Below are positions 25,586-35,519 of a stretch of DNA of 59,115 nt, piece by piece (the stretch's first letter is position 1; each line of letters begins with the position of its first letter). Under the pieces are notes generated by a model. That model was not told the origin of the DNA and did not search any database. It was given only the letters and a program-made list of their open reading frames with translations. This stretch comes from Candidatus Treponema merdequi (lineage in GTDB: Bacteria > Spirochaetota > Spirochaetia > Treponematales > Treponemataceae): NCBI GenBank assembly GCA_018064525.1, contig JAGHVB010000016.1, forward strand, positions 1-59,115, read 5' to 3'. The position numbers were made by a program, and so were the translations under genes.

Positions 25586-25591
25586 ATTATA
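25586..25591 (-). promoter_or_regulatory. -10 box of NeuB-type gene (leaderless)
   Basis: A perfect TATAAT on the minus strand ends 7 bases before ATG 25578. ATGAAA lies 16 bases upstream as a possible -35. There is no SD. Confidence 0.4.
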
Positions 25592-25643
25592 AACAATTCC
25601 AGTCGTTTTTCATAGTAATATTGTATTCATTGTAAAAAAAAGG

Positions 25644-25672
25644 TTTACAAGCAAAAATTGATAGGTTATAAT
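25644..25672 (+). promoter_or_regulatory. Promoter of 25715 gene
   Basis: TTTACA (25644-25649), 17 bases, TATAAT (25667-25672). An alternative TTGATA-N17-TATAGA follows about 13 bases downstream. Leader about 35 bases. Confidence 0.6.
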
Positions 25673-25714
25673 TGATTTAATATAGAAAATAACCGATGGA
25701 GTTTAATAATATAG

Positions 25715-26875
25715 ATGTCTGCCAGAAAATTAATGCTTGATTTACCCCTTAAGCTGATTTTAACAGAAGCAGGGGCTTCAAATTTTATCAGTCATAGAAA
25801 AAATCTCAAACGAATTAAACTTGCTGACAATGTTGAAGAGTATGGTGTTTCATTAAATAAATTTTCACCACAGTCAATTCAGAATATGCTCCTTCTTGAA
25901 TATGTTTCCAAGATTGAAATTTCAATGTCTGAGTTTGTTTCTAAACGTCAGGAAGTAATGGATCTTTCAAAACTCATTGTTTATTCAGTTTTGTACAAAC
26001 AGTTTGACAGAGAAATTTTCCAGGCATTTATCGCATCTGATTGTGTTCGCCGTCATAACAGACAGAATCCGGCTCAGCTTATCGATGAAAAAACAAATAT
26101 CGGTGAAATGAAATTAAGACAGATGCTTTCTACAAAAAATGGTCTTATTGAACAGACAAGAAAAGCAATTCTTGCTCCAATCTGGAAAGGAATCATGTCT
26201 AATAAAGATTATTCTCCGGAAGAAAAAAATGTTTATCTTTTGACTTCAGAAAAGTTCATGAACCGTCTTGGACTTTTAAACTGGTATATCATTACTAAAT
26301 TTTCTAAAGATGAAAATTTTTCAGAAATGCTTTCTTCAATCAGAAGTTTGCTTACACGTTATATGGATAAATCAAAAGTTGCAGAATACATTTCTGTAAT
26401 GGTTATGGAACTTGCGCTCAATAACGAAAACTCAAATATCAAGAAAGAAGCTCAGCAGATGTATCAGGATAGAGATGATATCAATACTCTCGTTCTTGAT
26501 CCTGATGTACGCCGAAAAATTGTCCGAGAACTTGAATCAAAACACGAACAGGTATTCTTAAGCTGGAAGCTTGGTGGAGGATCAAGTTCAATCGGTAAAC
26601 AGGGAAGACTCCATATTACTCTTTACAACAAGGACGACGAATTTCAGGAAGTTAAAACTAATTTTGAATCTAAAGCACAGGCAGATACAAATAAACGTTC
26701 TCTCGTAGACTTTTACCGCGAACTTCCGGAAGGTGAAGAGGGAACTGATCTTGGTATGTATTATCTTTCTTATCTTGATGATGCATGTAAAAAGGTCAAT
26801 GTAAAATTTGAATCTCTTGTAAATCAGTATTCTACTTCAGGCTTAACAGTCATCAACCTGATTTTTAATTTTTAA
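25715..26875 (+). CDS. Conserved-looking cytosolic protein, unknown
   Basis: A 386-residue, mostly helical, soluble protein without signal peptide. It starts MSARKLMLDLPLKLILTEAG. A central part is rich in Lys/Glu helices (KEAQQMYQDRDDINTLVLDP), followed by WKLGGGSSSIGKQGRLHITL and a C-terminal LVNQYSTSGLTVINLIFNF. I recognise no family. Regular codon use, a good promoter and a start coupled to the next lipoprotein gene (stop and start overlap by one base) indicate a real gene. Confidence 0.65.
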   Translation: MSARKLMLDLPLKLILTEAGASNFISHRKNLKRIKLADNVEEYGVSLNKFSPQSIQNMLLLEYVSKIEISMSEFVSKRQEVMDLSKLIVYSVLYKQFDREIFQAFIASDCVRRHNRQNPAQLIDEKTNIGEMKLRQMLSTKNGLIEQTRKAILAPIWKGIMSNKDYSPEEKNVYLLTSEKFMNRLGLLNWYIITKFSKDENFSEMLSSIRSLLTRYMDKSKVAEYISVMVMELALNNENSNIKKEAQQMYQDRDDINTLVLDPDVRRKIVRELESKHEQVFLSWKLGGGSSSIGKQGRLHITLYNKDDEFQEVKTNFESKAQADTNKRSLVDFYRELPEGEEGTDLGMYYLSYLDDACKKVNVKFESLVNQYSTSGLTVINLIFNF

Positions 26876-27600
26876 TGGTTATGGATAAGCCTCCAAGTAA
26901 TTTTTTTAATTTATTTTCTCAAATCCTTAAAGTAACAGGTTTACTTTTTTGTTTTATATTTTTTTCATTTTTTTATTTTTCATGTTCAAATACAGCACCT
27001 GATATTTCAAATGTAAATGCAAAAGTAATTTATGATTATGAAAACAATGCTGACAGACCTGTTCAGAAACTTTCAATTTTTCTCCAGATGAAAAGTGAAG
27101 TCAGAAGAATTGAGCAGATTAATATTTATCACAAAGAAACCGGATACAGATGGATTATCAAAAGTCCGCTGATTTTTGAAACTAATTCGAATCAGTATGC
27201 AGGATATACAAACTGTCAGGTTGCAGGAATTTTAAATGAAATTCCTGAAGGCGATTATCAGGTCTTTTATATTGATTCACAGGGACGTGAAACTTTTTCT
27301 AATTTTTCAATTTCAAAAAATGAAAATTCCATTCAAAATACAAAAAAAATAGAATCTTACTTAGCATCTGATGAAACAAACCTGATGCTTGCAGTTTATG
27401 ATAAAGATTCAAAATTGATTTCTTATTCAAAACCGGAATCAAAATTTGAAATAAATAAAGAAAATCAAACTTATAACGGAGAAATAATTTTTAAAACATT
27501 TTCGGAAGCATCTTTTTTCAGATTGATTTTTGAAACAAAAGAAAAAGTTTATATGCTTCCAAAAGTATTTAAAGAAGAAAAAACTGATTCAAAAAATTAA
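26875..27600 (+). CDS. Lipoprotein, unknown
   Basis: A 241-residue protein with an unusually long N-terminus (about 20 residues) before a hydrophobic core and a lipobox (FFYFSCSN), the cysteine being the likely acylation site. The start may instead be the second ATG at 26881. The mature part is beta-rich and resembles an immunoglobulin-like sandwich (NVNAKVIYDYENNADRPVQK, then IEQINIYHKETGYRWII). Function unknown. It overlaps the upstream gene by one base and precedes trmB by 20 bases. Confidence 0.65.
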   Translation: MVMDKPPSNFFNLFSQILKVTGLLFCFIFFSFFYFSCSNTAPDISNVNAKVIYDYENNADRPVQKLSIFLQMKSEVRRIEQINIYHKETGYRWIIKSPLIFETNSNQYAGYTNCQVAGILNEIPEGDYQVFYIDSQGRETFSNFSISKNENSIQNTKKIESYLASDETNLMLAVYDKDSKLISYSKPESKFEINKENQTYNGEIIFKTFSEASFFRLIFETKEKVYMLPKVFKEEKTDSKN

Positions 27601-27620
27601 AAAAAAATTAAGAGGAATTT

Positions 27621-28319
27621 ATGTCTGACGAAATACGTGAAACTCCAAATGGATTTTACAGAACAATAAAAACTTATGTTTTAAGACAGGGACGTTTAAC
27701 ACAGGCTCAGGAAAGAGATTATAATGAACTTTCTCCTGTTTTTTGCATTCCTTATGAAGAAAAAAGAATTAATTTTATAGATCTTTTTGGAAATACAAAT
27801 CCAGTTGTAATCGAAATTGGGTTCGGAATGGGAGCCGCAACTGTTCAGATTGCAGAAAATAATCCGGATATTAATTACCTCGGAATTGAAGTTCATAAAC
27901 CAGGTGTTGGTGCTGTACTTGGAGAAATAAAAAAAAGAAACTTAAAAAATCTTTACATAGTTCAATATGATGCACTTGATGTTCTTGAAAACATGATTGG
28001 TGATGAAAGCGTAAATGGTTTTCATATTTTCTTTGCAGATCCATGGCCTAAAAAAAAGCATCATAAAAGAAGACTTGTTCAGCGTCCAAGAACTAATCTT
28101 TTTGAAAAAAAACTCTGTAAAGGCGGATATGTTTATTTTGTAACTGACTGGCAGGAATATGCAGATTTTGCTTTGGAAGAATTAAATGCTACAGAAGGTC
28201 TTGAAAATAAATATGATGGTTTTGCAGAACATCAAAGTTGGAGACCGGAAACTAAATTTGAAAGAAAAGGACTTAACGCAGAACGCGTAATCAACGAATT
28301 GTTTTTTGAAAAGATATGA
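27621..28319 (+). CDS. trmB: tRNA (guanine-46-N7)-methyltransferase
   Basis: A 232-residue SAM-dependent methyltransferase that forms m7G46 in the tRNA variable loop. The SAM-binding loop is [20 protein letters not shown]. Family motifs [14 protein letters not shown] and [20 protein letters not shown] are intact, the latter with the DPWPK catalytic/RNA-binding signature. AGAGGA precedes the ATG by 5-6 bases. It follows the lipoprotein gene by 20 bases. Confidence 0.95.
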   Translation: MSDEIRETPNGFYRTIKTYVLRQGRLTQAQERDYNELSPVFCIPYEEKRINFIDLFGNTNPVVIEIGFGMGAATVQIAENNPDINYLGIEVHKPGVGAVLGEIKKRNLKNLYIVQYDALDVLENMIGDESVNGFHIFFADPWPKKKHHKRRLVQRPRTNLFEKKLCKGGYVYFVTDWQEYADFALEELNATEGLENKYDGFAEHQSWRPETKFERKGLNAERVINELFFEKI

Positions 28320-28357
28320 AGTAAATTATATATATAATTTGTAGTTTGAGGGGCACT

Positions 28358-30322
28358 ATGGATTTATTTGATTTAGACGAAGCAACATCTGAAAACAATA
28401 AAAAACTCAGAATAAAAGAACTTGAAAAATTAATTACAAAATATCAGAAATCATATTATGACGGTGAAGGAGAAATTTCTGATGCCGAATTTGATAAACT
28501 CTGGGATGAATTAAAATCCTTAGATCCTAAAAATGCTATCTTACAGAAAGTTGGTGCGGACAGTGGAAATTTTGAAAAGGCTGAACACATAATGCCGATG
28601 GGATCACAGGAAAAAGCTGCAACGCCTGAACAATTTCTTGAATGGGCACAAAAACATGTATATCCGGAATATCTTGTTGAATATAAACTTGACGGAGCAT
28701 CTCTTGAACTTCAATATCAAAGTGGAAAATTAATAAAAGCTGTTACACGCGGTGACGGGCAGACCGGTGATGACATTACAGAAACAGCACTTATAATGCA
28801 GGGTGTATTTTCTGAATTAAAAGATAAAAATGGAGTTCTGAATTTTACCGGAGGAATCCGTGGCGAAGTAATTATGACTCATGAAGTTCACGATAAATAT
28901 TTTTCAGATAAAGCTAACTGCCGAAATGCAGCTAATGGTCTTATGAAAAGAAAAGATTCTTCCGGTGGAAAATATTTAAAACTGATAACTTATGATGCAC
29001 TTTCAACAGTCGGACCAAATCCATTTTCTGATGAAGAAGAAAAAATGAAATGGCTCGAATCGCTCGGTTTTAATGTAAGTCCGCTTTTTATCTGTAAAAA
29101 TCCAGAAGAAGTAATTGATTACCGTGCTCATGTAATGGAAATACGAAAAACAATTGAATACGATATTGACGGTCTTGTTATAAAAGAAAGAACAATTAAT
29201 TTTGAAGATGCAAAAAGAAATCGTCCTGATCATCAGATTGCATTTAAATTTTCACTTGAAGAAGCGATAACAGTTGTAAAATATGTTGAATGGAGTGAAT
29301 CTGGAAGTACATATACTCCGGTTGCAGTTTTTGATCCTGTAGAACTTGCCGGAACAACTGTTCAGAGGGCAAGTCTTGCAAATCCTGATACATTAAGAAA
29401 TCTTGGAGTTCAGATTGGAAGTCATGTCGTTGTTGTAAAACGCGGTGAAATTATTCCAAAAATTGAAAGAGTAGTCACAGAAAAAAATCTTGAAAACTGT
29501 CATCCTGTTGAATTTCCAAAAAAATGTAATGTCTGTGGCACAGAACTTGAAGATTCAGGCTCAAGACTTTTCTGTCCGAACAGACTTTGTAAAAAAAGAA
29601 TCCTGCACAGACTTTTCAAATGGATTGAATGCATTGATATCAGGGACTTTGGCGATGTATTAATCAACAGTCTTTTTAATGACGGTGTAATTCAGAGTAT
29701 AAGTGATATTTATAAACTTGATACAGAAAAATTAATTCCATATTTCGTAAATCAGGATACTCAGGAAAAAATTTCTAAAGGAGAAAAAACTTCTCTCGGT
29801 GCACAGAAAGTATTTGATTCAATTCAGGCAAATAGAAGGGTAAGACTTTCCAGTTTTATCGCAGGTTTTGATATTGAGGGAATGGGTGAAACAATGGTAG
29901 ATAAACTTATCGAAGCAGGATTTACAACCCTCGATAAACTTTTGTCTGCCAGTGAAGAAGATTTTGCGAATGTATATATGTTTGCAGAGATTACTGCAAA
30001 AACTTTATATGACGGCCTTAGAGAAAATGAAAAAGAAATGCGCTTTTTAACAGAAAGCGGGGCTATTGTAATTGAAGAAATTTCAGAGGGTAAACTTACC
30101 GGAATGTCTTTCTGTTTTACAGGCGAATTAAAAACTATGAAAAGACAGGATGCAGAAGCTCTTGTCAAACAGAACGGTGGAAGTGCTAAATCCTCTGTTA
30201 CAAAAGATCTGACATATCTTGTTACAAATGATACATCAAGCGGATCTTCAAAAAATGTAAAGGCTCAGAAACTCGGAATTACAATTATTTCAGAAGAAGA
30301 ATTTATTCATCTTTTGAAATAG
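28358..30322 (+). CDS. ligA: NAD-dependent DNA ligase
   Basis: A 654-residue ligase that seals nicks using NAD+. The start is ATG 28358 behind GAGGGG; an in-frame TTG at 28346 would precede that site. The adenylation lysine lies in EYKLDGASLEL (about 110). TRGDGQTGDDIT and GGIRGEVIM follow, then the OB fold, a four-cysteine zinc finger (CNVCGTELEDSGSRLFCPNRLC), HhH motifs and a C-terminal BRCT domain. The N-terminal Ia domain (KSYYDGEGEISDAEFDKL) binds NMN. Its 3' end overlaps the convergent M23 gene by 20 bases. Confidence 0.96.
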   Translation: MDLFDLDEATSENNKKLRIKELEKLITKYQKSYYDGEGEISDAEFDKLWDELKSLDPKNAILQKVGADSGNFEKAEHIMPMGSQEKAATPEQFLEWAQKHVYPEYLVEYKLDGASLELQYQSGKLIKAVTRGDGQTGDDITETALIMQGVFSELKDKNGVLNFTGGIRGEVIMTHEVHDKYFSDKANCRNAANGLMKRKDSSGGKYLKLITYDALSTVGPNPFSDEEEKMKWLESLGFNVSPLFICKNPEEVIDYRAHVMEIRKTIEYDIDGLVIKERTINFEDAKRNRPDHQIAFKFSLEEAITVVKYVEWSESGSTYTPVAVFDPVELAGTTVQRASLANPDTLRNLGVQIGSHVVVVKRGEIIPKIERVVTEKNLENCHPVEFPKKCNVCGTELEDSGSRLFCPNRLCKKRILHRLFKWIECIDIRDFGDVLINSLFNDGVIQSISDIYKLDTEKLIPYFVNQDTQEKISKGEKTSLGAQKVFDSIQANRRVRLSSFIAGFDIEGMGETMVDKLIEAGFTTLDKLLSASEEDFANVYMFAEITAKTLYDGLRENEKEMRFLTESGAIVIEEISEGKLTGMSFCFTGELKTMKRQDAEALVKQNGGSAKSSVTKDLTYLVTNDTSSGSSKNVKAQKLGITIISEEEFIHLLK

Positions 30323-31286
30323 TTTGAAAAGCATAATTTTCCTGCAAAAAATCTGGAAAGATGCATACACCATTCAGTCTTACTTCCCAGTGAAGATGAG
30401 GTCCTGTAGAAAGTCCTGTGCATCCGGAAAGCGCAATTAGATCACCTTTTTTTACAATATTTCCTTCTTTACATTTTAATTCACTTAAATGATAGTAAAT
30501 ACTGTAAAGTCCCGGAAGATGTTCAATTATTACACTGTATCCTGTTACAATTCTCCATTTTGCCATTACAACTTTTCCACCAGCACAGGCTGTAATTTTT
30601 GAACCTTCTGGAATTCCAAAATCAATTCCACAATGATAACTTGGAGCTTCTTTTTTGTTTGAATATATAAATGTTCTTGTCTGTCCGAATTCTGAGGTAA
30701 TTCTTTTTCCATCTGTAGGTCTTATGAAATTTGAATAGTCATAGACATCTTTAGATTTTACAGTTGAAATAAGTTCATTCAATTCTTTAGACTGTTCTTT
30801 TTTTTCTGGAGAAGGGGTTGAAACTAAATCTGAAAGAGAACTGTTGAGTCTGATTCTTTCTGAAGGATAATCTTTTTTTTCGATAATGACAGGAATTTCA
30901 AAAGATTTTTGCACTTCTTTGTTAAACTGCCATGTGATTACGATTTTTGAATTTTCGCAGGGTTTGTCCCATGTCCACATCGGAAGTCCGGTCATAAGTT
31001 CTGTAACATTTTTATGATTTTTATAAGGTTCAAGATAATAGAAATCAGATTTGCAGACTGATTTTTCGTTAAACAGTTCTGCCTGTGCTTTAATTTTTAT
31101 CTGTCTGTTTTTTTTATGTGATTCTACGAGCATTCTTAAAAAAAATGCCTCACCTGGGAATGCTTTTTCTTTATAAGTTATCGTAAAATCATAGTTTTCA
31201 TCCTGAAAAAAAAATTCAGCACAGAAAAGCGGATTGCATATAAAAAAAATTGCAGTTAAAGTAATAAGAATTTTTTTCAATAACAT
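30303..31286 (-). CDS. Periplasmic M23 (LytM-type) peptidase
   Basis: A 327-residue protein with a signal peptide (MLLKKILITLTAIFFICNPL). The N-terminal ~180 residues form a beta-rich domain. The C-terminal LytM domain keeps the zinc ligands: HCGIDFG (His and Asp) and GPHLHWEVRLNG (HLH). SIYYHLSEL is also typical. It probably cuts peptidoglycan cross-links or activates amidases. AAGGAG lies about 9 bases upstream. It is followed by nothing in the same direction (convergent with ligA) and is downstream of recJ by a 27-base gap. Confidence 0.88.
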   Translation of the reverse strand: MLLKKILITLTAIFFICNPLFCAEFFFQDENYDFTITYKEKAFPGEAFFLRMLVESHKKNRQIKIKAQAELFNEKSVCKSDFYYLEPYKNHKNVTELMTGLPMWTWDKPCENSKIVITWQFNKEVQKSFEIPVIIEKKDYPSERIRLNSSLSDLVSTPSPEKKEQSKELNELISTVKSKDVYDYSNFIRPTDGKRITSEFGQTRTFIYSNKKEAPSYHCGIDFGIPEGSKITACAGGKVVMAKWRIVTGYSVIIEHLPGLYSIYYHLSELKCKEGNIVKKGDLIALSGCTGLSTGPHLHWEVRLNGVCIFPDFLQENYAFQTISKDE

Positions 31287-31313
31287 AAACAGAATCTCCT
31301 TTGACTTAATAAA

Positions 31314-33443
31314 TTATTTTTTAACTTCCAGTGCAACTAACTGCAAGTTTTCCATTCCATTAAAAATATTTCTTTCTACAGTATAAACCAGATCAACCTG
31401 ATCGCCTGTAAAAAAATCTTTATTAATTTTTTCAGCGGCATTCCAGTACATTACAGGAATTTTATGATTTTCAGTTTCAAGAATAAGTTTTAAATGCTGC
31501 TTTTCTGATTTTCCGACAACCTGATATGATAAAATTTTTATCTGTTTTGTCATAAATTTAAGTGTGGAATTAGTTTCACCGTAAGGTTCAAATAAATCGA
31601 TTATCTTAAAAAGATCTGGATTTATGTAAGAGGCTGGAAGTTCTGCATCGACATTAATTATATCTTCGGTACTTTCATCAAGTTCAATCTGCTGTATGAA
31701 TTTTTCAAGATTTGACTGGAATATTTCCAGATTCTGTTTTGTCATGCTGAATCCGGCAGCTTTATTATGTCCTCCATAATTTATGAAAAGATCTCCAAAA
31801 TTAGAAAGGAATTCCGTGCAGTCAAGTCCCCGGCAGCTTCTCATAGATCCGACAGCTGTATCATCATCAGTAAAAGTTACTGTAATTGCCGGAACCTGAT
31901 ATTTTTGAGAGAGTCGGGCAGAAATTAAACCGATTACACCTCTATGAATTCTTTTTTCAATTATGAAACAGAATTTACGGTATTTCTGATAACTCATTTC
32001 TGCATTAAAACTCACAAATTCCTGTGCTGTATTTACAAGAGATTTTCTTTCTGTATTTAATGAAATTATTTCGTCTGCAATCTGAGTTCTTTTTGCAGCA
32101 TCTTCTTCCATCAAAAGTTTTATTCCAAGTTCTGGAGAACCAAGCCTTCCTGTTGCGTTTATTGCAGGAATTACTGTCCATGCAAGATCTGTTGCCGTAA
32201 TTTTTTTTGTATACATGTTTAATGCAGATAAAAGTTCTGTTAAGCCTCGTCTTGTTTTCTGGCTGTTGATCATTTTTAAACCATGTTTTACAAAAATTCT
32301 GTTTTCATTTTGAAGAGGCATAACATCTGCAAGAGCGGCAAGTGCTACAAGCTGAAGTTCATTATTTTCCAGATTCTGTCTGTTAGGAAAAGCTTCAAGA
32401 GATTTCTGATTTATGTATGTAATAAAAATATTTACAAAGCCGTCCATCAGGTCCTGTTTTTTTTCTGAATAGCGTGCAATTTTTGATTTTGAATTTAATT
32501 GTTCAAGAGAAAGGGAAGAAAGCTGTGGAATTATTTTTGCAGCTTCGGGTCTTAAATCAAAAGTATTAAATTCAACAGAATTTCCAAAAATGGATTTTAA
32601 GATTTCTTTTACTTTTTTATCGTCCCATGTAAAAATCTGCTGACCTTTTAAAAATGATTCAAGTTTTGTTCCGGAAATTGAAATATGTTCTGAAATATCT
32701 CTGAGAGAAAATCTTTCTTTTTCCACATTGTTATGTAGCTTTACACAATCAAGTGAAAAACTGTTTTCATTTTCAGATGCGTTTAATAAACAGATGTCCT
32801 GTTTATAAAGTTCAGTTTCTGAAAAACGAAGTGCCTGAATAAGTTTAAATGCAACTGCACAACCTGAAATTTCCTTAAAAGGATAATTTGAATCGGGCAT
32901 TTTAGGATTTATAATTATTGCGGGCTCGGGAATTTTTTCAGGAACATTATGATGATCTGTAATTATTACATCAATTCCAAGTGAAGATGCATATTTAACT
33001 TCTTCTGCATTTGCAATTCCACAGTCAACAGTAATTATTAAAGTTCCATAATTTTTTGCAAATTCATCGATTGTTTCAATGTTCATTCCATAAGCTTCAT
33101 CACCAGTTGGAACTTTAAATTGAACATCCATTCCTATAGATTTTAAATATTCATATAAGATTGTTGTCGAAGTAATTCCATCAACATCTCTGTCTCCGAA
33201 AATTAAAACTTTTTCACCTTCATCTTTTGCATCCAGAATACGGTCAACGGCATCTTCCATCTGATTAAATAAAAACGGATTGTGTAAAAATCGTAAATCT
33301 TCTTCAAGATAAAACATTATGTCACTTGAGTTTAAAATATTTCTTCTTGCAAAAATACTTGCTGTCAAAGGGTCAAGTGAAAACTTTTGAGTAAGATCGT
33401 AAACCTGATCTTTAGTTATGTCTTTTTTTATCCAGGTACTCAT
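31314..33443 (-). CDS. recJ: Single-stranded-DNA exonuclease RecJ
   Basis: A 709-residue 5'-3' exonuclease. DHH-family motifs are present: VLIFGDRDVDGITSTTIL, ITVDCGIANAEE and VIITDHHNVPE. The DHHA1 part has MRSCRGLDCTEFL and NYGGHNKAAGFSM, and an OB-fold end follows. It is longer than the usual ~570 residues, with an insert of about 130 residues between the two catalytic halves (about 205-345). Its ATG overlaps the recO stop by four bases, so two recombination-repair genes are translationally coupled. Confidence 0.94.
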   Translation of the reverse strand: MSTWIKKDITKDQVYDLTQKFSLDPLTASIFARRNILNSSDIMFYLEEDLRFLHNPFLFNQMEDAVDRILDAKDEGEKVLIFGDRDVDGITSTTILYEYLKSIGMDVQFKVPTGDEAYGMNIETIDEFAKNYGTLIITVDCGIANAEEVKYASSLGIDVIITDHHNVPEKIPEPAIIINPKMPDSNYPFKEISGCAVAFKLIQALRFSETELYKQDICLLNASENENSFSLDCVKLHNNVEKERFSLRDISEHISISGTKLESFLKGQQIFTWDDKKVKEILKSIFGNSVEFNTFDLRPEAAKIIPQLSSLSLEQLNSKSKIARYSEKKQDLMDGFVNIFITYINQKSLEAFPNRQNLENNELQLVALAALADVMPLQNENRIFVKHGLKMINSQKTRRGLTELLSALNMYTKKITATDLAWTVIPAINATGRLGSPELGIKLLMEEDAAKRTQIADEIISLNTERKSLVNTAQEFVSFNAEMSYQKYRKFCFIIEKRIHRGVIGLISARLSQKYQVPAITVTFTDDDTAVGSMRSCRGLDCTEFLSNFGDLFINYGGHNKAAGFSMTKQNLEIFQSNLEKFIQQIELDESTEDIINVDAELPASYINPDLFKIIDLFEPYGETNSTLKFMTKQIKILSYQVVGKSEKQHLKLILETENHKIPVMYWNAAEKINKDFFTGDQVDLVYTVERNIFNGMENLQLVALEVKK

Positions 33444-34237
33444 AATATTCCGATTCCAGATTGAAGAGATTTTATTTTTCCGACACCAAGCGTTATAAGT
33501 GAAAAAACAAAATCTTTTAACTGTTCAATTTCATTGATGGTAAGAGTCATATTCCGCGAAACAGAAGGTTCTAATAAAGCTGTTGCTTCAAGGTAGACAA
33601 CGGCTTTACTTGTGATTTTGGAAATGAACTGTTTTTCTGAACTGTCATACATCAGTTTAAAACAGTCTTCACAGATAAATCCGTTTTCTGATTGTGAATA
33701 AAATGCCCCACCTGATTTATATTCTATAGCATTTTGACTTAAGTTTCCACTAAAAAAAGCTTTGTCACATTTTAAGCATGTAAAATTCTGAGGCTGAATT
33801 CCGAGAAGACCAAGATATCTCCATAAAAATCTTATTAAACCCGATTTTGAATGTTCTTCAGAAAGTAAATCAAGTCCATCAAGAAAGCCATTTAAAAGTG
33901 TAAAACATTCTTGGGAACTTCCTCCGCATTTTGTTGTAATTACAATTTCTGTAGCGACATTTGCAGCCATTGTTTTATAAAGATTTTCTCTAAAGGACGG
34001 ATGATATTTTTTAACGTCAAAATCAGTAATTTTAGATGAATTTTTTGATTCGTCATTATAAAGATAAATCTGACCGAAATTCCAGGGACTTACGAGTGAA
34101 CGAAGTTTCGATTTTGGACCTCCGTATAAAAGAGAAGTACAGATTCCATCTTCTTTTGTGATGTAAGTTATAAGTCTGTTTGATTCACCCTGAGGTTTTA
34201 CTGTTAAAATCAGAGCTTCTTTTTGATTATTCCTCAT
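33440..34237 (-). CDS. recO: DNA repair protein RecO
   Basis: A 265-residue protein that loads RecA onto SSB-coated DNA with RecR. The OB fold starts MRNNQKEALILTVKPQGESN; this alignment and a TATTAT box 6 bases upstream favour ATG 34237 over an in-frame ATG at 34273, and neither has an SD. The helical body carries a zinc finger (CLKCDKAFF and CEDCFKLM). It overlaps recJ by four bases. The -35 region coincides with that of the divergent rpoZ-miaA promoter. Confidence 0.88.
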   Translation of the reverse strand: MRNNQKEALILTVKPQGESNRLITYITKEDGICTSLLYGGPKSKLRSLVSPWNFGQIYLYNDESKNSSKITDFDVKKYHPSFRENLYKTMAANVATEIVITTKCGGSSQECFTLLNGFLDGLDLLSEEHSKSGLIRFLWRYLGLLGIQPQNFTCLKCDKAFFSGNLSQNAIEYKSGGAFYSQSENGFICEDCFKLMYDSSEKQFISKITSKAVVYLEATALLEPSVSRNMTLTINEIEQLKDFVFSLITLGVGKIKSLQSGIGIL

Positions 34238-34243
34238 ATCTAT

Positions 34244-34249
34244 ATAATA
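34244..34249 (-). promoter_or_regulatory. -10 box of recO (leaderless)
   Basis: TATTAT on the minus strand ends 6 bases before ATG 34237. The possible -35 (TGTCAA at 17 bases or ATGTCA at 18) overlaps the TTGACA of the opposite promoter. Confidence 0.4.
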
Positions 34250-34266
34250 CTTTTTTTTTGAAAAAA

Positions 34267-34295
34267 TTGACATTTATTTTTTATTTATATATAAT
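34267..34295 (+). promoter_or_regulatory. Consensus promoter of rpoZ-miaA
   Basis: TTGACA (34267-34272), 17 bases, TATAAT (34290-34295): a perfect sigma-70 consensus. The leader would be about 42 bases. Confidence 0.85.
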
Positions 34296-34343
34296 TATTT
34301 TATTAATTTTGTCAGATTTTTGACATATAAAGACGGAGTTAAC

Positions 34344-34538
34344 ATGATTTTTCCACTTGAACAGCTTGTAAAATATTCAAATAACATCTACGAAATTACT
34401 GTAGCAGCAAACCGCCGCGCTTATCAGATGGCAATGGTAAAAGATCCATTGATCGAAGAAAATGAAGATAAGACTGTATCACTTGCAGCACAGCAATTAT
34501 TCAACAATAAAGTAACTATCCGTATCGATCAGAAATAA
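34344..34538 (+). CDS. rpoZ: RNA polymerase omega subunit
   Basis: A 64-residue protein, shorter than the E. coli subunit (91) but typical of the core fold. It begins MIFPLEQLVKYSNNIYEITV and has AANRRAYQMA and VSLAAQQLFNNKV, which match the omega fold that clamps the beta' C-terminus. ATG 34344 follows GGAG by 5 bases. It starts one base before miaA, so both are co-transcribed from the consensus promoter. Confidence 0.85.
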   Translation: MIFPLEQLVKYSNNIYEITVAANRRAYQMAMVKDPLIEENEDKTVSLAAQQLFNNKVTIRIDQK

Positions 34539-34539
34539 T

Positions 34540-35496
34540 TTGAACCAGAAAAAAATTCCGGCAATTGTTATTTTTGCGCCAACGGCAACAGGAAAGACTG
34601 CACTGACTGTAAAACTATTCGGTAAGGGCAGTCCTTATTTTTTTAAAGATAATGCAGAAATAATCAGTGCAGACTCAATGGCAGTTTATAAATATATGAA
34701 TATTGGAACTGCCAAACCGGACAAAAATCTTACAGATCAGATTCCTCATCACTTAATAGATGTCGTTACTCCGGACATTCAGTTTTCTGTAAGTGATTTT
34801 GTAGAACGCGCAGATGAAGCTGCTGGTGGAATTTTCGAAAAAGGCAGAATCCCTGTTATTGCCGGTGGAACAGGTTTTTACATCAGAAATTTTCTTCTGG
34901 GACTTCCTGATACTCCAGAGTCTGATCCTGAACTTCGTAATAATCTTAAAGTTGAACTTGAAAAATCCGGTCTTGAATTCATGTACCAGAAACTAAAAGT
35001 TGTTGATCCTCAAAGTGCAGAAAAAATCAATCAGAATGATGCATATAGAATTTTAAGGGCACTTGAAGTTTTTTATTTAACAGGAAAACCCCGAAGTTCT
35101 TTTGAGCTTTCTGAAAAATTACGTGAACAATATGACTTTACAATAATCATTCTGGAACGCGACAGGAATGACCTTTATAAAAGAATTGATTCAAGAATAG
35201 AACAGATGTTTGAACACGGACTTGCAGAAGAAATCGATACACTAAAAAAAATGGGATATACAAAAGAAATGCCCGGCATGCAGGCAATCGGCTACCGTGA
35301 ATTTTTCATGGATTTAAAATCTGAAGATGAAATTAAAGAAAAAATCAAACACGACAGTCACAGATATGCAAAAAAACAATATGTCTTTATGAAAGGTATT
35401 CCAAATGCCAGGACATTCTTCATTCCTGAAGAAGTAGAGTATACCGATGAGATTATCAATTATCTGAAAGATAAAATTAATCTGATTGAAAATTAA
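34540..35496 (+). CDS. miaA: tRNA dimethylallyltransferase MiaA
   Basis: A 318-residue enzyme that adds dimethylallyl to A37 of tRNAs reading U-starting codons. The P-loop is APTATGKTAL, followed by ISADSMAVYKYMNIGTAKP and HHLIDVV, all family motifs. GGTGFYIRNFLLG and GMQAIGYREF complete the set. The start is a TTG one base after the rpoZ stop, so expression depends on re-initiation. The extended P-loop spacing (KLFGKGSPYFFKDN) is an insert compared with E. coli. Confidence 0.94.
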   Translation: MNQKKIPAIVIFAPTATGKTALTVKLFGKGSPYFFKDNAEIISADSMAVYKYMNIGTAKPDKNLTDQIPHHLIDVVTPDIQFSVSDFVERADEAAGGIFEKGRIPVIAGGTGFYIRNFLLGLPDTPESDPELRNNLKVELEKSGLEFMYQKLKVVDPQSAEKINQNDAYRILRALEVFYLTGKPRSSFELSEKLREQYDFTIIILERDRNDLYKRIDSRIEQMFEHGLAEEIDTLKKMGYTKEMPGMQAIGYREFFMDLKSEDEIKEKIKHDSHRYAKKQYVFMKGIPNARTFFIPEEVEYTDEIINYLKDKINLIEN

Positions 35497-35519
35497 ACTA
35501 AAATTAATAATCATGTGAA

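Noticed and set aside
25597-25650. Upstream promoter and TTG start for the NeuB-type gene
   Set aside because: TTGTAA-N18-TACAAT is weaker than the TATAAT directly before ATG 25578, and the family alignment begins at that ATG.
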